Part shown: positions 26,393-34,537 of the stretch, one piece after another
Layout of the letters: every line of letters starts with the position of its first letter
How positions within the stretch are numbered: position 1 is the first letter of the stretch
Assembly: GCF_014212135.1 (NCBI RefSeq)
Contig: NZ_JACJVQ010000004.1
Span: 1 to 64,000 of the forward strand
Direction of reading: 5' to 3'
Length of the DNA stretch: 64,000 nt
Source: Cohnella thailandensis
Lineage (GTDB): Bacteria > Bacillota > Bacilli > Paenibacillales > Paenibacillaceae
Program-made: the position numbers and the translations under genes
Notes under the pieces: generated by a model
What the model was told of the DNA's origin: nothing
Databases searched by the model: none
The model's input: the letters and a program-made list of their open reading frames with translations, nothing else

Positions 26393-27373
26393 ATGAATTC
26401 AAGGGAAAAGTTAGAGGAGAATCAAGTTTGGCTATATGCAATTACGCTGGTAATTGCAACTGGCGTTGGTTTGCTCTTTTCTGATTTAGGCTCAAGCTTG
26501 GATAAGCTTATATCCTACGTGCTCGCTGTTTTGATGTATGGGATGTTTACGCAAATTCCATTTCTCAGGCTGAAGGAATCGTTGTCCAATCGCCGTTTCC
26601 TGTATGCCCTGCTCACCATGAATTACATCGTCGTTCCCATTGCGGTATGGGCTCTGACTCGATTCCTCCCGAACGATTCCGCTTTACTATTGGGTGTATT
26701 CTTAGTATTGCTGACACCGTGCATTGACTATGTCATTGTCTTTACCCAACTGGGCCGCGGCAATGAAAAACTCATCCTAGTATCCACGCCGCTCCTTTTT
26801 ATATCGCAAATGATCTTGTTGCCCGTTTATTTATGGCTTTTCCTAGGCAAGGAGGCCATGAGAATCATTCATGTCGAACATTTTGTCGAAGCCTTTCTCG
26901 GCCTTATTTGTCTTCCTCTAGCATTGGCGCTTATCACTCAACTGTGGGCAGGCAAACATAAGTCGGGCGAACGGTTCCTTAACGCGGCTGCGTGGCTTCC
27001 GGTACCTTTTATGGCGTTAACCCTATTTGTTATTGTCGCCTCGCAAATCAGCCGATTGTACGATTCTTTCGATGTCATTGTTAAGGTCATTCCGATCTAT
27101 GCTGCCTTTATGATTATCATGCCGATCCTTGCCCGTATTTGCTCTCGACTATTCAGATTGGATACGGGTGCAGGACGCGCTCTCATATTCAGCTCAGGCA
27201 CGCGTAATTCCCTGGTCGTTCTTCCCTTTGCACTGGCTCTCCCCGAGCCGCTCAATAGCTTAGTTCCTGCTGTCATCGTGACGCAGACCCTTGTGGAGTT
27301 AATTGGCGAACTCCTGTACGTACGCCTGGTTCCGAACGTTTTACTTCGAGGAACTATTGCTCAAGATAACTGA
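26393..27373 (+). CDS. BASS/ACR3-superfamily transporter
   Basis: A 326-residue membrane protein with about ten hydrophobic segments. TPCIDYVIVFTQLGRGNEKL corresponds to the TPC helix of ACR3/bile acid:sodium symporters, and SSGTRNSLVVLPFALALP matches the conserved second helix hairpin. Closest in style to the arsenic-resistance ACR3 branch, but there is no ars gene beside it, so the substrate is open. Start ATG 26393, six bases after GGAGG. Confidence 0.85.
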   Translation: MNSREKLEENQVWLYAITLVIATGVGLLFSDLGSSLDKLISYVLAVLMYGMFTQIPFLRLKESLSNRRFLYALLTMNYIVVPIAVWALTRFLPNDSALLLGVFLVLLTPCIDYVIVFTQLGRGNEKLILVSTPLLFISQMILLPVYLWLFLGKEAMRIIHVEHFVEAFLGLICLPLALALITQLWAGKHKSGERFLNAAAWLPVPFMALTLFVIVASQISRLYDSFDVIVKVIPIYAAFMIIMPILARICSRLFRLDTGAGRALIFSSGTRNSLVVLPFALALPEPLNSLVPAVIVTQTLVELIGELLYVRLVPNVLLRGTIAQDN

Positions 27374-27459
27374 CAACCTGTTGTCAGTAACGGCCATGTA
27401 TTCTGAGAACGAAGGTTCCATTAACCCATTCCGGAATCGGATAAAGGGAGAGGTTGGCG

Positions 27460-28083
27460 TTGGGTAAAAAGGTAGAGTATAAAAGAGATTTTAAGCACCT
27501 CTATATAGCGAAAACGAATCCAGAGGTGGTGGAAGTGCCGAGGATGCCCTTTTTTACCGTCAGCGGTTCAGGAGATCCTAACGGCGAGGAGTTCGCCAAG
27601 GCAACGGAAGCTTTGTACAGCATGAGTTATGCCGTGAAAATGTCCTACAAAAGCGAGGATGTACCCATAGGTTATTATGAATATACGGTGTTCCCTCTTG
27701 AGGGGGTATGGGACTTGATCGATTACTCAAAGCCCTCAACGGACAAAAGTAATTTTAAGTACACTATCATGATACGCCAACCCGACTTTCTGACCGAAGA
27801 GGGGTTCGAACGGTTCTTGGAACGGACGAAGCGGAGGAAGTCAAACCCGTACCTGGACGGAGTTCGCTTTGAATATGTCGAAGATGGGCTGAATTGCCAA
27901 ATGATGCATTTAGGCCGTTTTGAAGACGAACCGGCAAGCTTCGCGCGAATGGAAGCCTATTGTACGGAACATGGCTATCTCCGCGCAAGCAAAATACATC
28001 GGGAAATTTATTTATCCGATCCTCGCAAGACGGAACCGTCAAAGTTGAGAACGGTGTTAAGATTCCCTGTCGTAAAGACCTGA
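27460..28083 (+). CDS. GyrI-like small-molecule-binding protein
   Basis: A 207-residue protein of the GyrI-like (SbmC/AraC-effector type) group seen as stand-alone proteins: KRDFKHLYIAKTNPEVVEVP at the start, then MPFFTVSGSGDPNG and YYEYTVFPLEGVWDL. Members bind hydrophobic compounds or hydrolyse them. Start TTG 27460 lies seven bases after AGGGAGAGG. Placed just before the HxlR regulator. Confidence 0.8.
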   Translation: MGKKVEYKRDFKHLYIAKTNPEVVEVPRMPFFTVSGSGDPNGEEFAKATEALYSMSYAVKMSYKSEDVPIGYYEYTVFPLEGVWDLIDYSKPSTDKSNFKYTIMIRQPDFLTEEGFERFLERTKRRKSNPYLDGVRFEYVEDGLNCQMMHLGRFEDEPASFARMEAYCTEHGYLRASKIHREIYLSDPRKTEPSKLRTVLRFPVVKT

Positions 28084-28110
28084 TATCGAAGTGGAAGGGG
28101 ATGATTGATT

Positions 28111-28443
28111 ATGATTCATCAACGCGAATGTCCGGTGGAGACGATCCTTCATGTTCTGGGCGGCAAATGGAAACCGATGATTTTATGGAACCTGATCCAA
28201 TCCAATAAGCGATTCAACGATCTGGAGAAGCTTATACCGGATGTTTCTCAAAAAATGCTTTCCCAGCATCTGCGGGACTTGGAACGAGAGGGCATAATCG
28301 ATAGAACGGTCTACCCCACCGTCCCTCCCAAGGTAGAATATTCCCTTAGCGAATATGGCAAGACATTGATTCCTGTCGCGGAGGTCATGTGCACTTGGGG
28401 AGAAAACCATAATAAACGGAAAAATGAGGAGTCTGCTTCTTAA
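28111..28443 (+). CDS. HxlR-family transcriptional regulator
   Basis: A 110-residue winged-helix protein with the HxlR signature CPVETILHVLGGKWKPMILW, then FNDLEKLIPDVSQKMLSQHL and REGIIDRTVYPTVPPKVEYS. The Cys in the opening motif is the redox/quinone or electrophile sensor in many members. The paired ACTTT-type palindromes about 70 bases downstream, in front of the NmrA gene, are the likely operator. Confidence 0.92.
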   Translation: MIHQRECPVETILHVLGGKWKPMILWNLIQSNKRFNDLEKLIPDVSQKMLSQHLRDLEREGIIDRTVYPTVPPKVEYSLSEYGKTLIPVAEVMCTWGENHNKRKNEESAS

Positions 28444-28457
28444 AGCGGGTGCCATAC

Positions 28458-28495
28458 AAAAGCTGCCAAGGGATTTTTCCTGGCGGCTTTTTGCT
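28458..28495 (+). terminator. Terminator after the HxlR gene
   Basis: AAGCTGCCAAGG and CCTGGCGGCTTTTT form a stem with mismatches around a T-rich loop, followed by TTTTTGCTTTTT. Confidence 0.75.
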
Positions 28496-28510
28496 TTTTA
28501 CCGCAATGCT

Positions 28511-28541
28511 TACTTTTAAGTAAGGACCCTACTTTAAAGTG
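28511..28541 (+). promoter_or_regulatory. Tandem HxlR-type operators
   Basis: Two palindromes, TACTTTTAAGTA at 28511-28522 and TACTTTAAAGTG at 28530-28541, have centres 19 bases apart on nearly the same helix face. They lie before the NmrA-like gene. Confidence 0.6.
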
Positions 28542-28630
28542 GGTTCTTATAAAGAGATTTAAACGATGCTAAGCTTGAGTCATTCCAGAGATGAAATATC
28601 GGGAGTCAAGGATAAAAGGAGGAACAAACG

Positions 28631-29353
28631 ATGAAAATCATTGTTTTCGGAGCAACGGGAAATACGGGGAGAAGAGCGGTGGAGCAAGGGCGCAGAATGG
28701 GGCATGAAATGACCGCCTTCGTGCGAAACTCCGAGAAGTTTTATGAACAACAAGGAGAGCGAGCCGAACAGGTAAAGGTGGTCGCGGACGATATCCTAAA
28801 CCCGGTAAGCGTCGCCGAGGCGCTCTCGCATCAAGACGCCGCTATTATTGCTGCCGGCCATGCGGGTCAGGGAGAGGAGTTCGTTCGTCTCGTGGATAAC
28901 ATTATTAGCCAATGCGAGATCCACCCTAGTTTCGCCGGGAGGGTATGGGTAATGGGAGGCGCCGGCCTGCTGGATATTCCATATACCGATCATATGGGCA
29001 ACAACCTGCCCGGATTCCCGCCCGCTTTTCAAAATCACAACCGGAATTATGAACGACTGCTGCGGTCCGAGCTTGATTGGTCCATTATGTGTCCGGCAAC
29101 TATGCTTGATTCGATAGCATCTCCGGCGTCGGTTCATCTGCATGTAACAACGGATACCTTGCCCCTATCCGTACCGAAGACGATCAAGGAATTATCCGAG
29201 GCCGATATAGCCGGTTACTTGTTCAGCAGGCTTCAAGAGATGGATGTTGCTTATGAGGATGTCGTGCAATGCATGCTGGACCATATGGAGCTCGGAGGAC
29301 CTTTTCATAGGAAAAGGGTCGGGCTCGCCTATCAAAGCGAGATTCCGCAGTGA
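28631..29353 (+). CDS. NAD(P)-binding NmrA-like protein
   Basis: A 240-residue atypical short-chain dehydrogenase. The dinucleotide motif is IVFGATGNTGRRAVEQG at the N-terminus and VMGGAGLLDIP follows at about residue 107. Such proteins are common targets of HxlR regulators and often reduce quinones or serve as redox sensors. Controlled, by inference, by the paired palindromes upstream. Confidence 0.85.
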   Translation: MKIIVFGATGNTGRRAVEQGRRMGHEMTAFVRNSEKFYEQQGERAEQVKVVADDILNPVSVAEALSHQDAAIIAAGHAGQGEEFVRLVDNIISQCEIHPSFAGRVWVMGGAGLLDIPYTDHMGNNLPGFPPAFQNHNRNYERLLRSELDWSIMCPATMLDSIASPASVHLHVTTDTLPLSVPKTIKELSEADIAGYLFSRLQEMDVAYEDVVQCMLDHMELGGPFHRKRVGLAYQSEIPQ

Positions 29354-29451
29354 CTACGGAGCCACGAGGGAGATGGTGAGTTTGTTTGGTTGGATCCATA
29401 ACCGTACTAATGGTCCTTAAGCCATTCTGAAGAAGCCTCAACCCATTCGCC

Positions 29452-29490
29452 AAACGCTACTGACATAACGTTGTCAGTAGCGTTTTTTTA
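29452..29490 (+). terminator. Terminator after the NmrA-like gene
   Basis: A perfect 13-bp stem, AAACGCTACTGACA with TGTCAGTAGCGTTT, followed by a T run. Confidence 0.92.
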
Positions 29491-29546
29491 TAATCGGTCA
29501 TGTAAACGTAAACGAATAAATTAAAGATTTGGAAGGATGATATTTT

Positions 29547-29951
29547 GTGAATTTCGCTTCTGTACGCATCATTACGGACGACGTGGATCGTCTCGTCGAG
29601 TTCTATGAGAAAGTCATGGGGGTTTCGGCGGAGCGGCCCGCGCCCGTATTTGCCGAACTCGTTATGCCGTCCTGCACCCTTGCCATCGGCCACTCCCAGA
29701 CGGCGCAGCTATTCGGCGCCGGCTCCGTAGCGGGGGCTAACAACCGCACGGTCATCATCGAGTTCCGCGTCGACGATGTCGAGGCCGAATACGTGCGCTT
29801 GAAGCCGATTGTCGATAATTGGGTACAGGAACCGACCACGATGCCGTGGGGGAACCGTTCAATGCTGTTCCGCGATCCCGACGGCAACCTTCTTAACCTC
29901 TTCGAGCCGGTGACCGAGGATGCGATTAAACGGTTTAGAGGCAGACATTGA
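29547..29951 (+). CDS. VOC-family (glyoxalase-like) protein
   Basis: A 134-residue vicinal oxygen chelate protein: SVRIITDDVDRLVEFYEKVM, then VIIEFRVDDVEAEYVRL and MLFRDPDGNLLNLFEPV. Its substrate is unknown. Single-gene unit with terminators on both sides. Start GTG 29547 follows GGAAGGATGA. Confidence 0.88.
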   Translation: MNFASVRIITDDVDRLVEFYEKVMGVSAERPAPVFAELVMPSCTLAIGHSQTAQLFGAGSVAGANNRTVIIEFRVDDVEAEYVRLKPIVDNWVQEPTTMPWGNRSMLFRDPDGNLLNLFEPVTEDAIKRFRGRH

Positions 29952-30063
29952 CGGGCAGTAAAGATGGCCATTAAACTTGCCGTTACAGTCAGGGCGGGGA
30001 ACCGATTCATAAATGACGCGATTTAGGCGGTTGAAACGATCGATTCCTTGAAAAAACAGGCGT

Positions 30064-30113
30064 AAAATAGCAATAAGACCACCCGAATCGAGGATGGTCT
30101 TATTGTTATTTTC
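30064..30113. terminator. Bidirectional-type terminator
   Basis: AATAGCAATAAGACCACCC and GGATGGTCTTATTGTTATT form an ~18-bp stem with two mismatches; T-rich on both strands. Confidence 0.8.
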
Positions 30114-30219
30114 GATAGAATGATCTAGATAGGTGTACCGTAGCGGAGAAGTAAGCAGGAAAATATCATTTCCGGGTGGAATTTGTTGGCGACAAGTTAG
30201 AGTGGGGGTCAATAAGATC

Positions 30220-30978
30220 ATGGAAAAGTACGGAAGTGACAAATCCCGTTTTCTAAAAGAAATAATGGATTTAATGGTATCAATAAAAGGCGGAACAATT
30301 GAACTACGCGATTTTCATAATACGGATAAGTGGCTTAGTACTGATTACACTTTATCGAACCCAGGAAGTAATAAAGAGGCTATAACATGGACGGAAACGA
30401 TCGAGCCTTTCCATGTAATGAAGTATCCGGTAACCCGGCAGTTGTATCATTTTGTCATGCATGAAGAAGAAATAGAGCCGAGCGTGAGCAAGTTGCCCAT
30501 TACGGAAGTTTCGTGGATGGACGCTATTGCCTTTTGTAATGAATTATCTAGAAAGCTTGACAGGACGGAATGCTACACAATCACAAATGAAAGCGAGAAC
30601 ACAATATATAACAAAACAGCGAATGGATTTCGATTATTATCAGACGCTGAATGGCAATATGCGTGCAAAGCTGGAACCGCGGGATATCGGTATGCAAGAA
30701 TCGATCAAATTGCATGGTATCAAGAAAACTCCAATGGAACTGTTCATCGGGTAGGACAACTGCTTCCTAATCCATGGGGACTTTATGATATGATTGGGAA
30801 CGTATGGGAATGGTGCTGGGATCTATATGATACTGAGCGATATGGGAACTACAGAGTTTTCCGGGGAGGCAGTTGGGCCGAAGTGGAGAACAATTGTGGT
30901 TCTACGAGTAGAAGGAAAAGCATGCCCGATTTCAAAATAGATGATCTCGGCTTTAGAATAGCACTTACAAATCCTTGA
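30220..30978 (+). CDS. Formylglycine-generating-enzyme-like (SUMF1) protein
   Basis: A 252-residue protein with the FGE-sulfatase fold: VTRQLYHFV, the LPITEVSWMDAIAFCNELS segment, GFRLLSDAEWQYACKAG, PWGLYDMIGNVWEWCWD, FRGGSWAEV and the C-terminal LGFRIAL. The catalytic Cys pair of true FGE was not confirmed and no sulfatase is adjacent, so it may be one of the many C-type-lectin-like relatives of other function. The gene body is more AT-rich than its neighbours. ATG 30220 was chosen since homologous text starts after it; the ribosome-binding site is weak. Confidence 0.8.
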   Translation: MEKYGSDKSRFLKEIMDLMVSIKGGTIELRDFHNTDKWLSTDYTLSNPGSNKEAITWTETIEPFHVMKYPVTRQLYHFVMHEEEIEPSVSKLPITEVSWMDAIAFCNELSRKLDRTECYTITNESENTIYNKTANGFRLLSDAEWQYACKAGTAGYRYARIDQIAWYQENSNGTVHRVGQLLPNPWGLYDMIGNVWEWCWDLYDTERYGNYRVFRGGSWAEVENNCGSTSRRKSMPDFKIDDLGFRIALTNP

Positions 30979-31052
30979 ATAACGACGAACGATAGTCGAA
31001 CAACCCAGCTATACGTACAGAAAAACGATCTCGCATCCGAAATACTATCCTC

Positions 31053-33110
31053 ATGAGATCAATCCTTAATCAAAAAAGCAGAAAACCAAAGACAGTATGG
31101 AAGTGGAAAAAGACCTTAGTTGCCCTCCTGCTGGGTGCAGTTGCGCTGGCCCTTGCGTGCATCGTCATCTTTAACATACTGGTTGCCCGTCAGGATGTGT
31201 CCCTACTGGAGGAGCCATTGCCCGCGTCAACCATCGTCTATGATCAGAACAAGGTAGAAGTGCTCCGTCTCTCGCCGAGCAAGGCCGAAGCCGTCAGCTA
31301 CGATAGCTTGCCCGATTCGTTGATCGAAGCGGTCGTAGCCGTTGAGGATAAGCGATTCTTCGAACATAGCGGTACGGACCTCCAAGGCATCGCCCGAGCT
31401 CTGATCGCCAATATGTCGAGCGGCAGAACGGTACAAGGGGCGAGTACGATAACGCAGCAGCTGGCCAAGAACGTTTTTCTATCGCAAGAACGAACCTGGA
31501 CGAGAAAATGGAAGGAGCTTCTGCTTGCCGAGAAAATAGAAAGGAATTACGACAAGCAGCAAATTATAACCTTCTATCTGAATCAAATCTATTTTGGCGA
31601 AGGAGCTTGGGGGATCAAGAAAGCGGCCGAAGTTTATTATGGCAGGCCGGTTCATAAGTTGACGCTGTCGGAATCCGCGTTGCTTGCGGGAATCATTAAA
31701 GCGCCGTCAGCTCTGTCCCCATACCGACATCCGGATGAAGCCAAAGCCCGCAGGAACGTTGTCCTGCAGCTCATGAAGAATCAAGGGAAAATCGATCAAG
31801 CCGCTTATTCCGCTGCCATAAACGAGCCGCTTTCTATTCTCGCTTCTAAGCCGGACAGCGGCAATGGGATGAAGTATCCCTATTACATCGATCAGATGAT
31901 TCGCGAAGCCGGCGATAAATACGGACTCACGCAGAATGAAGTTCTTCACGGGGGACTTCGCTTCTATACGACTCTAAATAGCCAAATGCAAGAAGCCGCC
32001 GAGCGCGTTTATGCGCAGGATAGTAATTTCCCGGCAAGCGGTTCCGACCAGCTCATTCAAAGCGGCGCCGTATTGGTAGACCCTCGGGACGGAGGAATTA
32101 GAGCGCTTGTCGGCGGCCGCGGCGAGCAGCCTTTCCGTTCGTTTAACCGCGCCGTTCAATTAAAACGTCAACCTGGCTCGACAATGAAGCCCATATCGGT
32201 GTACACGCCGGCTCTAGAGCACGGTTACTCTCCGGATGATACTCTGATCGACGAACCGGTTAACTTTAATGGCTACCAGCCGCGAAACGCGGGCGGTAGC
32301 TACCATGGCGAGGTCTCGATCTATGAATCGGTTATTCATTCCTATAACGTACCGGCAGTCAAGCTGCTGAATGAGTTGGGAATTGACGCAGGGATGGAAT
32401 CGGCTAACCGATTCGGATTAGAGCTCACGGAGGCAGACCGGAACCTGGGGCTTGCTCTTGGCGGTCTCCAGGAGGGGGTATCTCCGCTTGAAATGGCCGA
32501 AGCCTTCAGCGTATTCGCGAATGACGGGACGCGAATTCCAGCCCACGCCATTACCCGTATCGAAACAGCCGATGGAGAGATTGTGGCGGAGCACGATCCG
32601 GATGACGGGATAAGCGTAACCGATCCCGCGGTAGCCAGAACGATGACCTCCCTGTTGGAAGGCGTCGTGACCGAAGGAACCGGAGTCGCGGCGGCGCTGG
32701 AAGGCCGACAGGTAGCCGGCAAGACGGGGACGACCGAAATGCCCGGAACGGGCGGACAAGGAATGAAGGACAACTGGTTCGTCGGATACACGCCCCAGCT
32801 CGTCGGCGCGGTATGGCTCGGTTATGACCGCACGGACGCAAGCCATTACTTGACGACAACCTCCAAGGCTGCAGCCGCCGTATTCCGAACGCTGATGAGC
32901 GAAGCGCTTAAGGATGAACCGGTTATGAATTTTCCTAAAGTGCCGGGGACGGCGAAGAAAAACGATAATCCGAAGAAGCAAGAGAAACCTAAACCCGATA
33001 AAAAAGATAAGAAGGACAAAGAAAGCAAGAGCGATGATAAAAAACACGGAGATGGACCGGGGAAGGGAAAAGGGAAGGATAAGGAAAAGGATAAGGATAA
33101 GGACGACTAA
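31053..33110 (+). CDS. Class A penicillin-binding protein (PBP1A-like)
   Basis: A bifunctional peptidoglycan glycosyltransferase and transpeptidase, 685 residues. One membrane anchor at about residues 20-45. The GT51 domain has VEDKRFFEHSGTDLQGIARA with the catalytic Glu, GASTITQQLAKN and KIERNYDKQQI. The transpeptidase domain has the active-site STMKP, SYN and KTGTT motifs. The C-terminal ~45 residues are a Lys/Asp/Gly-rich tail, as in several Bacillales PBP1 proteins. No good ribosome-binding site precedes ATG 31053. Confidence 0.93.
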   Translation: MRSILNQKSRKPKTVWKWKKTLVALLLGAVALALACIVIFNILVARQDVSLLEEPLPASTIVYDQNKVEVLRLSPSKAEAVSYDSLPDSLIEAVVAVEDKRFFEHSGTDLQGIARALIANMSSGRTVQGASTITQQLAKNVFLSQERTWTRKWKELLLAEKIERNYDKQQIITFYLNQIYFGEGAWGIKKAAEVYYGRPVHKLTLSESALLAGIIKAPSALSPYRHPDEAKARRNVVLQLMKNQGKIDQAAYSAAINEPLSILASKPDSGNGMKYPYYIDQMIREAGDKYGLTQNEVLHGGLRFYTTLNSQMQEAAERVYAQDSNFPASGSDQLIQSGAVLVDPRDGGIRALVGGRGEQPFRSFNRAVQLKRQPGSTMKPISVYTPALEHGYSPDDTLIDEPVNFNGYQPRNAGGSYHGEVSIYESVIHSYNVPAVKLLNELGIDAGMESANRFGLELTEADRNLGLALGGLQEGVSPLEMAEAFSVFANDGTRIPAHAITRIETADGEIVAEHDPDDGISVTDPAVARTMTSLLEGVVTEGTGVAAALEGRQVAGKTGTTEMPGTGGQGMKDNWFVGYTPQLVGAVWLGYDRTDASHYLTTTSKAAAAVFRTLMSEALKDEPVMNFPKVPGTAKKNDNPKKQEKPKPDKKDKKDKESKSDDKKHGDGPGKGKGKDKEKDKDKDD

Positions 33111-33133
33111 ATAAAACGAAGAGTTCAATAAGC

Positions 33134-33190
33134 AAGCTCCCAATCGGCAAATGGAATTTCCATTCAAGTCGATTCGGAGCTTATTTGCGT
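33134..33190 (+). terminator. Imperfect hairpin after the PBP gene
   Basis: AAGCTCCCAATCG and CGATTCGGAGCTT pair with one internal mismatch, with further inner pairing (ATGGAA/TTCCAT). The T run is weak. Confidence 0.5.
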
Positions 33191-33292
33191 TAAAATCTCC
33201 AACTAATTGACCACCGACTAACGACACCCGCTTTGTTTTCGGGATTTTTCTTTTCTGGCTGGTACGTCCGCAGCACTAGCCCTTTTTTGGGG

Positions 33293-33793
33293 CTAATCGC
33301 TGTTGGAATCTGCCTGATTCTTCAATTTATCCATTTCAGCAAGCGTCATTTCGTTGCACAGGCGGATGAATTCAAGGATCAGAGACGTTTGCTGCTCATC
33401 ATACCGGGACAGGATCTGAAGCGTGGACTGCATAACCGATTGGAACAGAGGGGAGATTTGGGCCGAACGCCCTTCCGCAGGCTTGACAACCACTCGTCTC
33501 CGATCGTTCGGATCCTTATCCCTGGTGACATAGCCGGCCTGCTCTAACCGATCGATAACATTGGTTACGGCGCCTGTCGTCAAACCGGTTAATTGGGCCA
33601 ATTGTCCGGCGGTTACGGCTCCGGTACGGTTTAAAAAGTCCAGACACTTGTGATCGGTCGCATTCAACCCCAATTTTTCCGAAATGAGTTGGTGAAGCAT
33701 AACGGCTCGCGCGCTGTTTTGGCGCAATTCGTTAAGCAAAGCCTGTTGCGATGGAGATAGGTCATGAAATTCAAGGGAACTGCCTCTTGACAT
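33293..33793 (-). CDS. MarR-family transcriptional regulator
   Basis: A 166-residue winged-helix regulator: LNATDHKCLDFLNRTGAVTA, the helix-turn-helix GQLAQLTGLTTGAVTNVIDR and the wing VTRDKDPNDRRRVVVKP. The DPNDRR wing is a MarR hallmark. Transcribed away from a strong palindrome at 33821-33840, its likely operator, across which lie an SDR remnant, a SnoaL-like gene and a multicopper oxidase gene. Confidence 0.92.
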   Translation of the reverse strand: MSRGSSLEFHDLSPSQQALLNELRQNSARAVMLHQLISEKLGLNATDHKCLDFLNRTGAVTAGQLAQLTGLTTGAVTNVIDRLEQAGYVTRDKDPNDRRRVVVKPAEGRSAQISPLFQSVMQSTLQILSRYDEQQTSLILEFIRLCNEMTLAEMDKLKNQADSNSD

Positions 33794-33820
33794 AGCGAAA
33801 CCCCCAAGGTAAGATTAACT

Positions 33821-33840
33821 TATCTTAATGAATTAAGATA
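33821..33840. promoter_or_regulatory. Palindromic MarR operator
   Basis: TATCTTAATGAATTAAGATA is a perfect 20-base palindrome 28 bases before the MarR start. A second, looser inverted repeat (TTGATTAA, TTAATTAA) follows at 33847-33871. Confidence 0.65.
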
Positions 33841-33897
33841 TATAATTGATTAAGAAAATCAGTTAATTAAGAATTGTTATGAAGTCAGTATATCACA

Positions 33898-34044
33898 ATG
33901 TCAAATGTCCGCAAAATATTTTTGATGAAGAACGGAGGGATTGGGACCAGCCCGGATAACGTCGCGAATCTGATCCTTTCTCTGGGATCGGCGGCGAACA
34001 GCTTTCTAAATGGTGAAGAAATCCGCGTCACCGCCGGAAAATAA
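33898..34044 (+). pseudogene. Remnant of a short-chain dehydrogenase (C-terminal end)
   Basis: A 48-codon frame: MSNVRKIFLMKNG, then IGTSPDNVANLILSLGSAAN and SFLNGEEIRVTAGK. The latter part matches the extreme C-terminus of SDR enzymes (S-P-E-D-V-A-x-L-V ... G-x-x-I-x-V-D-G-G). The Rossmann part and active site are missing, so a large deletion has removed most of the gene. Lies directly behind the MarR operator, suggesting the lost SDR was a MarR target. Confidence 0.65.
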
Positions 34045-34065
34045 CAATGAGGAGCGTGCATAATC

Positions 34066-34509
34066 ATGGAAAATCGCAAAGTACAGGGCGTAAGCGAGAT
34101 CGAATATTTGTTTGAGAAGCTAAAGCTGGCCTGGGACAGAGGGGATGGAGAGGCCTATGGGGCTTGTTTCACGGAAGATGCCGACTATGTCACGTTTCAG
34201 GGGGAGCATCTGCAAGGAAGAAAAGCGATTGCCGATACGCATCGGCAGCTCTGGAACAGCGTGCTGAGAGGATCGACTTTGGAAGGCGAGATTAAGAAGA
34301 TTCACTTCATTACGCCGGAGTTCGCCATTTTTCATGGATTGGGCGCGGTCAAACTGAGATGGCAAAAGACGGCGCCGAAGAAAAGAGACTCCATTAACAC
34401 GAATGTCGCCGTAAACCAAAACGGCGAGTGGAAAATAGCCGCTTTCCAGAATAGTCGAATCTCGGGTCCGGGCCTTATGCAAAAAATATTTACTAAGCTC
34501 AGCAAATAA
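34066..34509 (+). CDS. SnoaL/SgcJ-type NTF2-like protein
   Basis: A 147-residue NTF2-fold protein of the SgcJ/EcaC or DUF4440 style: LKLAWDRGDGEAYGACFTED, ADYVTFQGEHLQGRKAI and the C-terminal WKIAAFQNSRI. Members are small hydrolase- or isomerase-like proteins or binding proteins; function unknown. Probably under the MarR gene located upstream. Confidence 0.85.
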   Translation: MENRKVQGVSEIEYLFEKLKLAWDRGDGEAYGACFTEDADYVTFQGEHLQGRKAIADTHRQLWNSVLRGSTLEGEIKKIHFITPEFAIFHGLGAVKLRWQKTAPKKRDSINTNVAVNQNGEWKIAAFQNSRISGPGLMQKIFTKLSK

Positions 34510-34537
34510 ACTCTGCCCGTAGAGAGGAAGAAACGCA

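Noticed and set aside
26393-27373. Arsenite exporter Acr3
   Set aside because: The superfamily fits, but no arsR/arsC neighbour exists, so a specific arsenic role is not claimed.
29353-29452. Riboswitch after the NmrA-like gene
   Set aside because: No known aptamer consensus could be found and the region ends in a simple terminator of the upstream gene.
30220-30978. Diversity-generating retroelement target (FGE/C-type lectin fold)
   Set aside because: No reverse transcriptase, template repeat or accessory gene is present nearby.
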